From Talinum fruticosum (Eukaryota > Streptophyta > Magnoliopsida > Caryophyllales > Talinaceae), in assembly GCA_021018815.1 (NCBI GenBank), contig JAITYX010000011.1, positions 4,044,501 through 4,108,500 of the forward strand: DNA of 64,000 nt. Reading direction: 5' to 3'. Made by a program: the position numbers and the translations under genes. This document shows positions 50,343 through 63,084 of this stretch, piece by piece. Position 1 is the first letter of the stretch. Each line of letters begins with the position of its first letter. Below the pieces are notes generated by a model. The model had not been told where the DNA came from, searched no databases, and saw only the letters and a program-made list of their open reading frames with translations.

Positions 50343-51228
50343 AACCTCGGTTATCAGCCGGGCCGACAACCGCTTGCCCTCACTAATGACCGGATTCGAT
50401 TATCCGGCCGGGATTGACGAATCGGTCTCGGTTAGATTCTCTAGGTAACCAAAATGATCCATTTTTTTATTTTTTACCAGAATTGTCGAGATGCAATTTT
50501 CGAATAAAAAGCCAAAATAAAGGAGTCACCAATCAGCTTTAAGAAACAAAATCTAAAAAAATAAAAGAACCACTTTTCTAAATTTGTACAAAAACTCAAA
50601 ATCAAAAAGGGCTTTAAAAGGAACTTCATCGGTCTTAAACCAATGATCTAGTGTTCAATATTGAAGGTATGAAATAAAGAGGGATGATCTTCATTTCGAG
50701 CATAAAAAGATGACCTTGACCAATTGAAAAGGTGAGTTTAAATCGCGTTGAGAAAATCAAGCAAACAACACGAAGTAGACGGAAATAAAAGACAAACAAA
50801 AGATGATGTAAAAAGGTAAAGGCAAGTAATTAATTAAAAGTAATAAAGAAAGCGAAAAAGAAAGAAAAGTGATAAAGGAAACTATATCCGGCAAGGAGGA
50901 AAGTACAGTGATTACATCTTTAATCTACAATACGAAAAGCAATTAAATACTAAAAATAAATAAAGTGAAAAAATCTCCGAGATGGTGGAACGGCACCTTC
51001 AGTTTGACCCACCTACTAGGCTCGAATCAAGGTTACAATTCGGCAAAGTGATTGTAAGGAGATGGCAAGCGAAAGGGGAAAAAGGAGGCCTTTTTTAGAG
51101 AGGTTGAGAAATGGATTTTTGAGAGTGGAAGTGAGGGAGAGTGGAGAGAAGAGAGAGTAAGAGAATTGAACATAAATGGTGGGGGGTTCCCAATTGAATT
51201 AGTGTGAAATGAGAGTAAGAAGAACCCA

Positions 51229-51240
51229 CCTATTTATAGG
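51229..51240 (-). promoter_or_regulatory. TATA box within probable gypsy LTR
   Basis: CCTATAAATAGG on the minus strand, followed downstream by a CT-rich leader-like stretch (about 51100-51180). Confidence 0.5.
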
Positions 51241-51793
51241 AAAATTTGGGGTCCTAAAGGACCCTAAAGTTCCTCTCAGCCCCGAGAATGGGATTGAACC
51301 AAGCCCGAATGTCGGAAATGATAAAGGCAATAATTGGATATTCATTCTAGACAAAGCAACTTTGTCTTAAGAGTCTTGGAAACCGAAGTCGGCCACAAAC
51401 ATCCTTGTATGGACGTTCGGAAGTGTGTGTCGTGTTTGGCCACTAAAATAAGTAAAACACTCGCATTTGAGCGAGGTTGGGGACTCGGCTCCGATTTGAC
51501 TCTCGTTATAGAAGTCCGAACCTAATTTGGACCAAGTTAAAGTAAAAAGAAGAGTGCTTGGTCGAAAACTTTCCATTTTTAGAAACTTTCTATTTTGGAA
51601 TGTTTCTATTTTTGAAAAGTTTATATTTTGAGACAGTTTTTATTTTTGGCGATGGTTGGCTTTTTGTGGGCCACTGACTTTTTCCACTCTACTTTAGTCC
51701 AATCTTGACCGAAGCATACAAACGAGACTAGGTTTTCATCACTAGGCTAACATAAATAAAAAATAGATAAGGATGTACTTTTTAGGTGTCTAT

Positions 51794-52063
51794 AGGTCTA
51801 AAAAGAGTGTGGAAACCTAAGGAGGAACAACGAGAAATACCTACTATCCAAGTACATAATGAGGAAGAAAATATTGAGAAACCACAACAAATCCAAATTC
51901 TGCAGGACCAGTGCTCAGGACCTTGGAAATCTTGAGATGAGAATAAAGGTAACCTTTTGGACTCCTTAACCATATTGAATGTATGGACTCGGGACAGCTC
52001 CGTACGGTACTTGCACAGCACTGGGGAAACATAGGCATTGATAATGGATAATGTACCAATTTA
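51794..52063. other. intergenic spacer between LTRs
   Basis: Short overlapping minus-strand frames occur here, but no domain was recognised and there is no sign of a gene. Confidence 0.35.
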
Positions 52064-52068
52064 GAAAC

Positions 52069-54495
52069 TGTAAAACCCCAAATCTCATAATCACAAGTTT
52101 AGCCTTAACAACTAAATAACTAATAATTAGCAAAATGGAAAAGAGAATTAGAAGTGTTACCGCCGCTCTTCAATAAAGAGTAAGGCAACCCCTAAATTAA
52201 AATACGAACATCACTCACTAAGTTGAAATTCACAATATTTAAGATGTCTAACTTATAACAACATAAACGAGAAACATGTTAATGAGAACCATCACGATTA
52301 GAAGTAATCATGAACCGTAGCATACACAACTCCCAAAAACCCCATTTCTAACTATCACTATGAGCCCCTAAGTCTCATTGACCAAAATAGACACGTCTAC
52401 TCTTTGTCTCCATTTTCATTACCCTTACCTAAAACAGAACAGTATAAAACATTTTGAAATAGTTAGCCGAAACTTGGCACATCTATCATGTACTCTAAAT
52501 GAATATTACGTAAATTTATTTATGAGCACATGTATTTCAATTAATTCATAAATGAGATAGGAAGAGAAGTAATAAAATAGTTAGTTCATTGTCTGAGTGA
52601 AACTCTTATGATCATCGATTTTCCTACATATGCTTATACCTAGACCGAATGGAAAGTCCAGTTGATAATGGCCAAACATGAATGATATGATCAGCGTATT
52701 TGAAATGGTTCGAGCCACATGATTATTAAGTGACAAATACTATTTGAAATGGTTCTTTTTCATTACGAAAACTATTTTGGTATAAACATGTGAATTCTCA
52801 TAAGGCACAAGTAATAAATGTACCTTAGCCTTGATATCCCTTACTGATAGTTAATGATGTGCACTGGCTCGACCATCATTGAAGGATCCTCTTATACCGC
52901 TTAAGTAAATAGTTATATGGTCAATAACTCGATAGATTATTATTTTCGTGTTTTAAATCTCTTTATGAGGTGTTCCATGTTTCATTCTTACATTAATTGT
53001 TATAATCCAATTTTCTTAGAAAATATTTTGCTCTCTATGTAGATCAATCCTATTGACAATCATATTAGCCCCAAATATATTTATAATTATTACTAGGCTT
53101 AGCTTCATAATATTTATGCTATATGACTCCTTAATAATTCATATCGGTATTTTAATGTAGATATCTATTGTTTTCTTTTAGTAATATTCTCATATGAATT
53201 TTACTCATCATTATTTTTCACATACTTCCATTTCTAACATTTTTCCTATATATGTTATAGTTTTATACTTCTCACAAATATTAAAAGGTTATTTTTGTAT
53301 AATCTATTTTTATCCTGGCATATACTAACTACAAACGACACAAAAACTATACAAAATTGAAGTAAACTTATAACATACCCAAAGTCGTCATTTAACATGG
53401 TCCCTTATTATTAATTATGAACTAATTGAACATCTTATGTCAAATTGTCACAAATCTTATAACAAAATCTTGAGTATTTTGGATAGATTTTAATGCTAAC
53501 TTAGAAAATTCATATCTTTCTCTCTCGATGTCAAATCAAAGCATAAGTCCCTAACTTAGAAATCATAAACTCTAAAACTTTTATTCAGATCACAAAGTGC
53601 AAAACAAAAAAAAGGACCTTAAAAACTGACTTGAGCCGAACTGCTCCCAATTTATGTAAAAATTGCACGGTATTAGTAAACCGGTCATAACTCGGGTTAT
53701 AGACCTCCAAATTAAACAAAATTTGACTTATTGGAAAGATAGCTTTCTACACTATATTGAACCATAACTATGAACTTTTAAATATCTCAAATTACTCTGT
53801 ATTCTACCTTTATAATACCCCTTATTTTACACCTTATTTAAGATTTCACCTTCTCCTACCTTCCTTGCTCTCTAAGGGTAACTTTTTACCTTAAACATAT
53901 TTCAAGATCATCCATCATATTTTTAATGAGATTAAGCATAATCAAGCACATTCTTTAACCACCCATAATAGTCCTCCCCACAAATACATCAACAATAGCT
54001 TCATGGATCATAATATCTGATTATTACTAGTTATAAATATAATAATTAATATAATTACTAGATAAATAATGCATAACTTGAAAGATTCATTCTTGAATCG
54101 ACACATTCTTAATATTTCTCAACCTTATTAAATTTTAAAATAAATATCACAAAATACTCATAATTATTATCATCAATATTTAAATTTAATTAAAAAATTC
54201 ATTATTAGATTTATATTTAGCTCTATATGTCCATTTTTCGAATTATAAAGCATGAATTTTGAATGGTTAAATAAGTGTTTGAAACTGGGATTTTACCTCC
54301 CAAATATACAAGCAGGAAGAAGACAAAAGGTGGAGTAGTGATGGCAGTTGGGCGGCAGTGGCTGCCGGAGGTGGCAGCGATGGTTGGCGATGGCTGGGCA
54401 GTGGCCAACTTATGGTGGAGGAAAGGGAGGGGAGAGAGAAAGTGTATTAGGAAATGAGGTTTTGAAGTTGTAGTGATATTTAAAGAAGAAAGAAA

Positions 54496-54557
<62 letters not shown>

Positions 54558-54970
54558 TTCCTTTTCTTTTTATTGTTAATATAAATTTCTTCCCTAATTT
54601 TGAAAGGCCTACTACTTTTATTTATTATTCTACTTTGCTATTTAATTTTATCTAATTTATTTTCAACCTATTATGATATATTATTTTTCTTTAATTTATC
54701 TTATTTATTAAATTTATTTTATGTTTTTTTATATTGAAAATATGTATGTTTAAGTGTTCACCTTTTTAGTTATAAGAACATAATTATAATTTTTTTATTG
54801 TTTAGTATTTAATGTTTAATATTCAGCTAGGTTATTCCATTAGTCAATTTATTTATTTAATACATGTACAAATGTGTATATTTGGTTGAATACCTCCAAT
54901 GTACATCGAGCCCTGCAAAAATCAAACTTTTATAAATTTTAAATTGAAATGCACACGTTTGATTTGGTTA
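52069..54970 (-). repeat. degenerate long LTR, TGTAACACCC type, reverse orientation
   Basis: The left end reads TGTAAAACCCC. The first about 400 bp are clearly similar, in reverse complement, to the right end of the solo LTR at 57224-59918; shared tracts include AGAAGTGTTAC next to a TTGAAGAGC-type segment. A GC-rich patch (54310-54430) matches the position of the GC-rich patch in the other LTR. The right boundary is unresolved; similarity to the other LTR's start is last seen near 54945-54965. Probably a Tekay/Del-type chromovirus LTR; inference. Confidence 0.55.
54495..54554. repeat. (ATT)n microsatellite
   Basis: An uninterrupted run of about 20 TTA/ATT units inside the degenerate LTR. 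Confidence 0.95.
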
Positions 54971-55059
54971 GTTTAACTATTGTTTAAGGGGATTAAAAAC
55001 TTTAGTTAATTTTGATTTACTATATAATGTAAGGGGAATGAATAGCCCTTAAAGCAGAG

Positions 55060-56110
55060 GTAATTATTGTCTTCTTGCACCAAAAAGAAATAAAGTTGGA
55101 CTTTTAGAAACAAAAGTAACAAAAAAGTATGTCCTATTGGTGGCAGATAAAGTCTATAGAGGTTAGAAACATGTCACTAATGTTACTGAGGAAAGGAAAA
55201 AGTAAAATATGGCTACTATAGAAACAAGGTTATTTTGAAGTGAGTATACTTTACATGCTTGAACAAGTCATTCATGGTGCTGTAATACATAATGAATCAA
55301 AAAAGAGTTCTATATCTATGTTGTTTATGGATTTAATAGTGATATGGAAAGAAGAGTTTTATGACAATCATTGTTAGCTTGGACACTAAAGCATGGATTG
55401 TAGTGGGTAATTTTAACCGTATCCCGACACAGGAAGAAAGAATAAGTGGTGCTACAATCATGTATCAGGATATAGTTTTATGTCCTATTGGGGATTTCCA
55501 TGATGCATTATTGAATTCAGTTGGTGGAGATGAGGCACTAAGGGGCTTCTTATACCTAGATTAATAGATAAAGGGTGGGAGACATAGTTTTTTCCATATT
55601 GGATAGAGTTTTATGAATGAGGTTTGGTTGGACTCGTTATTCATATATGGATTACACTATTTGCCCAGGGGGACTATTTGATCATTGTTTATTGTTGATC
55701 TCAAATCACCATATAAGGAGGTCAAAAGCTCCTTTTAGGTTCCAAAATATGTGGTGTACTTACAAGGGTGTTCAAGATTTGGTTCAAACTAATAGGATAA
55801 AGACTACCTTTGGAATAAAAATGTGTGTTCTCTATAACAAACTCAAGAACCTGAATGGTGTTCTCAAAAAATGCATTGGACTGAGTTACTAGGATATAGA
55901 ATCTAAATTCACCTAGAAGAGAGTAAAATTGGATCATGTTCAACACAAACTTATCAAGGGGATGCCCTTGACAGGCTTTTGTGTGCAGAGAAAACAATCA
56001 TTTCAGATTTGGTTAATCTGAAAACTGCCTTAAGAGAGGCTTACATTCAAAGAAGCAAGGTGAAATGGATTTTGGAGAGAGATAAGAACTGTATACACCT
56101 AAAAAGTATC
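55060..56110 (+). pseudogene. LINE (L1-type) ORF2 endonuclease remnant
   Basis: Plus-strand frames broken by stops show the apurinic endonuclease pattern of plant LINEs. A WIVVGNFNRI segment (about 55391-55420) corresponds to the catalytic GDFN motif, with Asp read as Asn. A QEERISGA segment and a DRVLMNEVW-like segment (about 55600-55635) follow. Near 56015-56090 an ALREAYIQRSKVKWILERDKN-like segment resembles the linker before RT in plant LINEs. RT itself is missing, so the copy is truncated and dead. Confidence 0.7.
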
Positions 56111-57218
56111 ATCCTTTTTCTATTTTTTTAATTTTTATTTTTGTTTGCCCGGTGATGAAATCCCAGTCCCATTTGTGAACTCGGATCATGATCGGATTGA
56201 AATTGACATGACGGAAACCGGTAAACCATAAAAACCCTTTAGCACTACAAAATCAACCTTTTGCTCGCTTGGACCGGCACACAAACCTTTTTTTTTGGGC
56301 AAACCAAACCAAGTTCGAACTCATAACCAAGATTCAAATCGGTGTTGGTTTAGAAATGCATGCATTAAACGCAACATTTCATCACTCTCCAGCGGCCAAG
56401 CGCCGCACGCATCCCGAATGTCCGTACGAAGTCGTATAGCCGACTCCGGTTTTCAGTGGCTCTACAAACGGTGTCGTTTTGGCTAGACGAATATCCGGTT
56501 TTCTGCATTATCTATTTACATTATTCTCGAGCCCAGCTTCAAGCTAAACCCGACAATTGGTTGGCTTTTAGGGTTCATTTTAACCTAATTTTTTCCTACA
56601 AATAGAGGGCTTCCCCCTCTTGTTGGCTGCACCATTTTTATCAGGAAAAAACCCTCCTTAAGCTGAAAATCTCTCATCTCATTCTCTCCCACACTCGTCT
56701 ACTCTCCACATATCATTAACATCACTCATTTCTTCAATTCTTAAACCACACAAAAGACCTTCTTTACACTTCATTTGAGCACATTTCCCTACCGTTATGT
56801 TGCTGAAATTTGTTCGTGATTTAAGATCAACATATGGAACAACCTAAGGGCACCAAATTCATTTTTTAAGCTTGCTTTAACGGTTCTTTTAATTTCAATT
56901 ATTTACTGATTTTCTTATTGTGGTTTTGAAGATCTAATTGCGTTTAATTCCTCCCCTCCCGATGTAATTTTAACTCACAATTGTGGTTTTGAAGATCTTT
57001 TAATTTCAGTTATTTACTACTTTTCTAAGCATGCTTGGGTGTTTTAATTCTGCCTATCGCGTGTTGCTTTCCTCATTGATTAAACATGTTTTTTAACTCA
57101 CAATTTATATTAGTAACGGTTGTCTATTGATGACGGGCGAAATGGAGAGAGTTCCTCTTTGTTTTGTACCTTTGCCCCAAACACCGAATTCTCGCTTTAA
57201 GACCAATAGAGTCTCTTT

Positions 57219-57223
57219 CAAAA
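57219..57223. other. left target-site duplication CAAAA
   Basis: CAAAA directly precedes TGTAACACCCC and is repeated exactly at 59919-59923. Confidence 0.88.
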
Positions 57224-57305
57224 TGTAACACCCCGACACTAATCTAATACGTTAATCAGAAATTAAGAATTTTCAATGAGCGCGTGCACTTCAATTTAAA
57301 TTTTC

Positions 57306-57307
<2 letters not shown>

Positions 57308-57372
<65 letters not shown>
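57308..57372. repeat. (AT)n microsatellite
   Basis: About 32 AT units near the start of the solo LTR. Confidence 0.95.
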
Positions 57373-57375
<3 letters not shown>

Positions 57376-58952
57376 ACGTACATGTGCAAACCATTATGTT
57401 ATGTGTTTGCAGGACATAGATGATGATAAAGATGCATGGCTCAAAATTAAAAATTATGTTCCACGATAATTCGAGGAATTTAAATAAGAAAAATATTGTT
57501 GAAATCGTTACTGAGTTTAATTTATATGCAAAATATATATGATTATCCAAAACGGAAAAATTCATAAAATTGACTTTGCAAATTTGTGGTTTTTATAATT
57601 TGAGGAATTGGGCTTGGGAGAGAAGTTGGAAGCCTAAAATGGGAAAATAAGAGAAGGAATTTTGAGCTGAATTTTTCAGCTAAGGGAGCAGAGAGAAAAT
57701 TAAAGAGGGGGCCTATTTAGCCTCAAATCAACTCTCAAAATCCACACTTCATCATTTCTTCCTCTTCCCCAAAAACACCACCACCTTCAATCACCAACTA
57801 CAGCTACACGTTGGTAACTACCTGCACGCGCTGTTGCCAGCCGCTATCGCCGCCAGCTCCCGACGCCGCACCGCCACCACGCCAGCCACGAAGGGGAAAA
57901 GCCAGCACACACCCACCTCTTCACTCGTTTCCGCCACCCCGACCTGCTTGCTGCCTAGTAGCCGCCAGTGCGCCACCGCCCATTGGTCGTAGCCGGTTGT
58001 CCGCCGTCGCCGCACCTGTCGCCAGCCACCGGAAACAAGCCCAAACTTTCAACCACTTCAAGAACCCTATTTTCTTGTGGTTCTTGGGTAAAAACCTCAA
58101 ACGCTTTCTTAATTATCTCATTACATTTGAAATTAATTGTAAAAATGTTGCATGCAAAGATTAATCTTGTAGATTAAATTTTTAATTAAAAAATGTGAGA
58201 TTTATATTGATAAAACACAATGTGGCCACGGATTTTCGTGGTTGGATGTTTTAGGAAGCAAAAAATAAGCTTGAGGAAGTTATTTGAACTTCACTTATTT
58301 TGTGTGACTATATGGATGCTTGGAGTATGAATTGATCTTTATGGGTTGTGTAAATTGAGGTAAAAATGTGGTTGATGATAGTGATTAGAAGCTTGAAGAA
58401 AATTTAAAAGTTGAGGAATGAAGAAAATGGGCATACGTGTCAAGCTTTAAGTAATTTTGGGACGAAATAATAATTTTGTGGAAATTATGAATTATAAATG
58501 AGAAAATTTAAGATTATTTGGAGTAAGTTATAAATCTTGGAGGTAGGATGTTTAATTAGTAGAGTATGTTATCTCCTTTTGTGGAATATATATAAATGTG
58601 GAAATAAGTAAATTAAGTGATTTAAGTATAATAAGCAAATTTAATGATTTAATTTATCTAAGAAATTAAGTGAGTTTAATGATTTAAGTAAATTAAGTAA
58701 TTTATGTGATTGGAGAGATTCAAGTGATTTGTAAGATTTGTAAGGTATAATTAATAAAGGATGGATTAAAACATTTGGAGTCAACTTAAGAAAAGGGGTA
58801 ATTGACACTTTGGGAATTAATACACGATAACGAAGATGGGTTAAAGTTTTAGACATAGTTTTTAAATAATATACAACAATTAAACTAAACACTCCATGAT
58901 GTTAACAAGTTAAGAAATGTCTTGCATGAATAAAATTCACCTAGTTACAAGA

Positions 58953-59025
<73 letters not shown>
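58953..59025. repeat. (AAT)n microsatellite
   Basis: About 24 AAT units within the solo LTR. Confidence 0.95.
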
Positions 59026-60235
59026 GTTAAAATTAAATTACTTGAAGTATTATTAATGAAATATTTTATTTTAATACAATTGTTAAGTCCATCGACGTCG
59101 GTCATCCGAGTCGTCATTTCAAAAAGAATCAAAGAGAAGGAAATATCAAGTATTAAGATACGTTTATTTCTTGTACCTTACGAAAATCCACATGTTTATA
59201 TGTAACAATATTAAAATGGTTTGCTTAATGAAAGGAATTATTTCAAATATTATTTATCGCCTAATTATGTGGCCCACCCCATATCAATCATGTTATATTA
59301 TGGTCATATCATATCATATATTTGGCCATTATCAACCGGACTTCCCGAACCCCTCTAGATATGCGCATATTTAGGGAAATCGATGATCGTAAGGAGCCAC
59401 TTAGATAATAAGAGTAATTATTTTACTTTATTATTCCTATCTGATTTATAAATGAATTGAAATGCATGCACTCAAAAATATATCTTCCCATGAATTATTT
59501 ACAATACATGGATAGACGTGTTGTGATTCAACTTCATTTCAAAAGGTTTTCTTTGTTTTGTTTTAGGTAAGGCTAAAGCAGAGGGAAGCAAGACGTAATT
59601 ATTTTGATCTATGAGACTTAGAGGCTCATAGTGGTAGTCAGGAGTATGATTTTTGGGAGTCGTGTATGTTGTGGTTAAATAGTTGTAATCATGATGATAC
59701 TCATTAACATGTCTCTCATTTGTGAATTTTTAAGTTGGAAGTCTTTAATATTGTGAACTTTGACTTATCAAGTGATGTTCGTATTTTATATTGGGAGTTG
59801 CCTTACTCTTTGTTGAAGAGCGGAAGTAACACTTCTAATTCTCTTTTCCGCTACACTAATCACTAGTTAGTCAATCGTTAAGACTAAACTGGTGATTGCG
59901 AGACTTGGGGGTGTTACACAAAACCTCTTCTAAGTTTAGCTTTTCCATACTAAGATTAGAAGAGTATTTTCCGTATTAGTTTTTATTTCCTAAAACCGAC
60001 TAGCGACTCCTTATTTTTTATCTTTTATTTCTTCATATCGCTTCTCGACATTTCGGATTAAAAAATAGAAAAAATTGGATTATTTTTGATAGTCGAAGCT
60101 ATATGATCGAGACCGATTCTGGTCCTATGACCGATGCCGCTACTGTGAAGACCAATATTAATTTTCCACCGGACACATCTAAATGAAAATTGAGACCTTT
60201 TATGTCACTTATTTGGGGTTTAACCTAATTAATAC

Positions 60236-63084
60236 TTAAAAAAAAAAAAGAGAAAAGGCTAAATTAGATGTTGGCTTGTGAAAGAGATTAGTGGAAAGTG
60301 GGAATTGTTGGTTGTTTTTGGTGAAGCCATGCAAGTAGTGGCTAGGGAGAGAGAGGATCGGGAAGGGGCACCAAACAGAGAGGGAAAGCGAGGAAACAAG
60401 AGAGGGGAGAAGAACCAGAGCAGAGGAGATGGAGCAAAAGACTAAAAGGAGATAAAGAGAGAGCGAAAGCAGAGCACAAAAGGGGAAACATAGCGAGAGA
60501 GAGGGAGGCCGGGAAGAGGAATAACCACGAAACCGGCAAGTAATAAAGTGCGGCAAGCGAGAGTGAAAGAGCAGAGGGAGTGAGAGCAAGGGCTAGTGGG
60601 ATAAGCAGAACGGGAGAAGAACCGAAGGCTAGAAAGGATGTCGGAAAAAAATAAAGAACGGACCGAGCCGTAATAGCATAGAGAGAAGGTGCGAAAGAGT
60701 CAAGGTGCAAAAGAGAGACGCGGATTGAACGGACAGAGGAAGAACGAAAAGAAGGGGAAGGCGAGGAACCCAAATCAACTCAATTCAATCAATTTCTCAC
60801 GTCCTAGAATTCGAGGGGGTAATTATAATTCTTAAATTTATGGAAATCTAGAGTTTGAATAAATTGTTGTTAATTGGTGGATTCCTAAGATTGTTATGTG
60901 GTAATTGAAATTTCGTTGAGGTCATTGAGTTGTTTAATTATGTAAAGTAGACCTTGAAGTAACTTGAATGGAAAATCGAAATTAAGGGATTGATTATATA
61001 GACGATTGAAATTGTAGAATTGAGTCGGATCCTAGAAGTGTTAATTGTTTATGATTATTGTAGCTCGTGTTAACTAAATTAGGGAATTGACAAGCTAGGG
61101 AGAGACAATACGAGAATTTAAATTGAATTTAATAGATTGTGATGAGTTGTGATTCCTTAGGTTGAAATTGTAACCATTTGTGATAGTTGTGATTATGTAT
61201 GAATTTACGGCTTGTGGTTATTGTGGCTCGGAGGAGTTTTAGTTTACTGAGTTCATTATGCTAGAAACTGAATTGATTTTAGTGAAAAATGAACGTTGGA
61301 GCACGTAAAGAGGAGGATAAAATTGAAGTATCAAGGGAGTAGGTATCTATATTGATCGAAGTATCATTGAGGTCTGAAGGTAGAACATTAGTAACTATTG
61401 GGTTAAGTACGGGTGACTATTATGATTATTAAATTGAAATGAATTTGAATTAGAAAAGGAACAACTTAGGAAGACATTATATGTGAAATTAAATGTGAGA
61501 ACAATTCAAAATGATTTAGGAGTGAATGTGGCTTTGGGAACGAAGGGAGGTGAGAATTACGTATGTGGGAATGTGAGAATTTTGCTTGAGTAGAATATGA
61601 ATGAAGATAAGAAGGCACTAAATACTTAGGCGAATACTTGAGTAAATATGCTAACTTAGGATGTTGAATCTTTATATATGGCTTGTGAAGTGAATTGATC
61701 CCAAATAATGCTCAAAAAGTTGGTTTTGAAAAGAGTTCATTATTTTACGTAAAACAATCCTTGAATATGATTTCTTGATAACAGGTTTTCAAACTTGAAA
61801 GTATGTTCTAAAGAAGTGAAACCGAATTGAGAAACCGAATTTAGAGGGGTGGCACGTGGTCCTATGCCTTCTATTGTGTTAAATTAATTTGAGAAAACTG
61901 AATTTAGGGGGATTAGCACGTGGTGTTATGCCTTCCAAGTGTGTTAAATTGATTTGAGATTGCCATTGAAAACCAAGTTTGATGAGTGATTGTGATCACT
62001 TTGGTTTTTAAACGAATTTTGGGCTAAGGATTGTTTAGACTAGAGGAAAGAGGTGGTTGTGTGTAGCGCACCATGGGGTCCTTGCGTATCAGGATGCCCA
62101 TCAACCTTAGAGGTTGATTCTTTCTCGACGAGGAAGGCGGAGCCTTCCAAGAGTTTGACTAGAGATAGATCCCAGGAGCCCGGAGCCCGAGTCAAGGGGT
62201 CGTGCCCCAAAGAAAACTCGTCCGGTGATAGTTCAAGTTAAAAGCCCCGAAAAGAGACTCGATGTTTCGAGTGATTGTTGACAAGCACAAAACCTTGTTT
62301 GAGAAAATGTGAAAATACGATTTCAATGTTAAATTGCGTGAATTTGTGAGCATATAAAAACTTTTTGATTGAGTTTATCCACTCAGTAAGATAGTTCGCA
62401 AATGTGAGATTGTTCGAAATGTAAGAATAGTTGCTTGAGTAAGATGTGGAGAACATGTTGTGTTTGAAATGGAAGTTTAGAGATATCGAGCAAAAGTTAC
62501 GATATGGTTTGTTATCTGCGAATAAAGTATGAATATTGTGATTTTTGGGATAAGATTACCCACCGAGCTTGTGATTTGCTCACCCCATATCTCTTTGCAT
62601 ACTCCCTCGAGTGTGTCTCATACGTTAGCATCTCCTGGACTCTTGTATGTTGTTTGTTGATGACCGTTCCGAGTGGCACAAGTTGCTAACGTGCATTCCA
62701 TGTATTCTAATATTGTAGCTTGTAACTAAGTGCATGTATTTGTATAAGTATGTCCTGGACCAATTAGATTGTTTTTAAGTTTTAATTCATATTGATTAGG
62801 CTCCGGCATGTGGCCGATGAGTTGTATACTCCGAGCATGTGGCTCGTTGAGTTATATTATGGTTTTTATGCAGGATTTTAAGGCTTTAAGCCTAAGGGAT
62901 AGGCCATATTCCAAATGGAACTCTGCCGAAATTTTTAGAAAATTTTTTAACTAAATAGACAATCACCTTTATTACCGTTAAATGGAAGCTAGAAAACCAA
63001 ACCGACACCTCGCTTAGCCTTGGAAGTTCCTTTTAAAGAACTTTGGCTATGTAATACTCGTAGGGTGGGTTTCGGGGTGTTACA
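60236..63084 (+). repeat. long LTR fragment ending GGGGTGTTACA, left end not found
   Basis: The 3' end GGGGTGTTACA (63074-63084) matches the solo LTR terminus type. The left end is not recognisable. The start is A-rich, followed by a GA-rich block (60340-60740) whose minus-strand open frames are low-complexity and not credible genes. A TTAAGGCTTTAAGCCTAA dyad sits at about 62878-62895. No gene was recognised in the rest. Confidence 0.5.

Larger units (their letters stand above)
47900..51793 (-). repeat. probable long gypsy LTR (Tat/Ogre-like), degenerate
   Basis: The minus strand begins near 51793 with TATAGACACCTAAAA, like the TGTAGACACCTAA starts of plant Tat/Ogre LTRs. It has a TATA box (CCTATAAATAGG, 51229-51240) followed by a CT-rich leader. 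It also contains a GGTGACTCC string near 50510-50525 typical of these LTRs. A gypsy gag follows in the same direction. The inner boundary and PBS could not be placed. A MITE and a minisatellite lie inside. Confidence 0.42.
57224..59918 (+). mobile_element. solo LTR of a gypsy element (Tekay/Del-like), nested
   Basis: A 2695-bp sequence begins TGTAACACCCC, ends GGGGTGTTACA and is flanked by perfect 5-bp duplications CAAAA. It has no gag or pol, which fits a solo LTR left by recombination between two LTRs. The termini and length match Tekay/Del chromovirus LTRs; the lineage is inference. It contains an (AT)n tract, a GC-rich patch at 57810-58030 with chance open frames, and an (AAT)n tract. Confidence 0.82.
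56111..60230 (+). repeat. probable Tat/Ogre-like LTR, split by a nested solo LTR
   Basis: On the plus strand, CTACAAATAGAGG (about 56597-56609) is TATA-like and is followed by a CT-rich leader (56660-56800). On the far side of the nested insertion, a CTAGCGACTCC string (about 59998-60008) and TTCTCGACATTTCG (about 60044-60057) resemble Tat/Ogre LTR signatures. No gene was seen. Boundaries and family are uncertain. Confidence 0.35.

Noticed and set aside
51782..52059. Overlapping minus-strand frames of 71-79 codons
   Set aside because: Two different frames cover the same DNA, with no domain, promoter or family resemblance.
54473..54655. Frame encoding poly-isoleucine
   Set aside because: It is a translation of an (ATT)n microsatellite. 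The similar frame at 58941-59132 is rejected for the same reason.
57811..58177. Plus-strand Pro/Ala-rich frames
   Set aside because: GC-rich patch of a solo LTR; overlapping frames on both strands and no family signature.
60236..60773. Minus-strand frames of 117 and 143 codons rich in Ser/Leu/Pro
   Set aside because: They are translations of a GA-rich low-complexity block in an LTR and show no domain.
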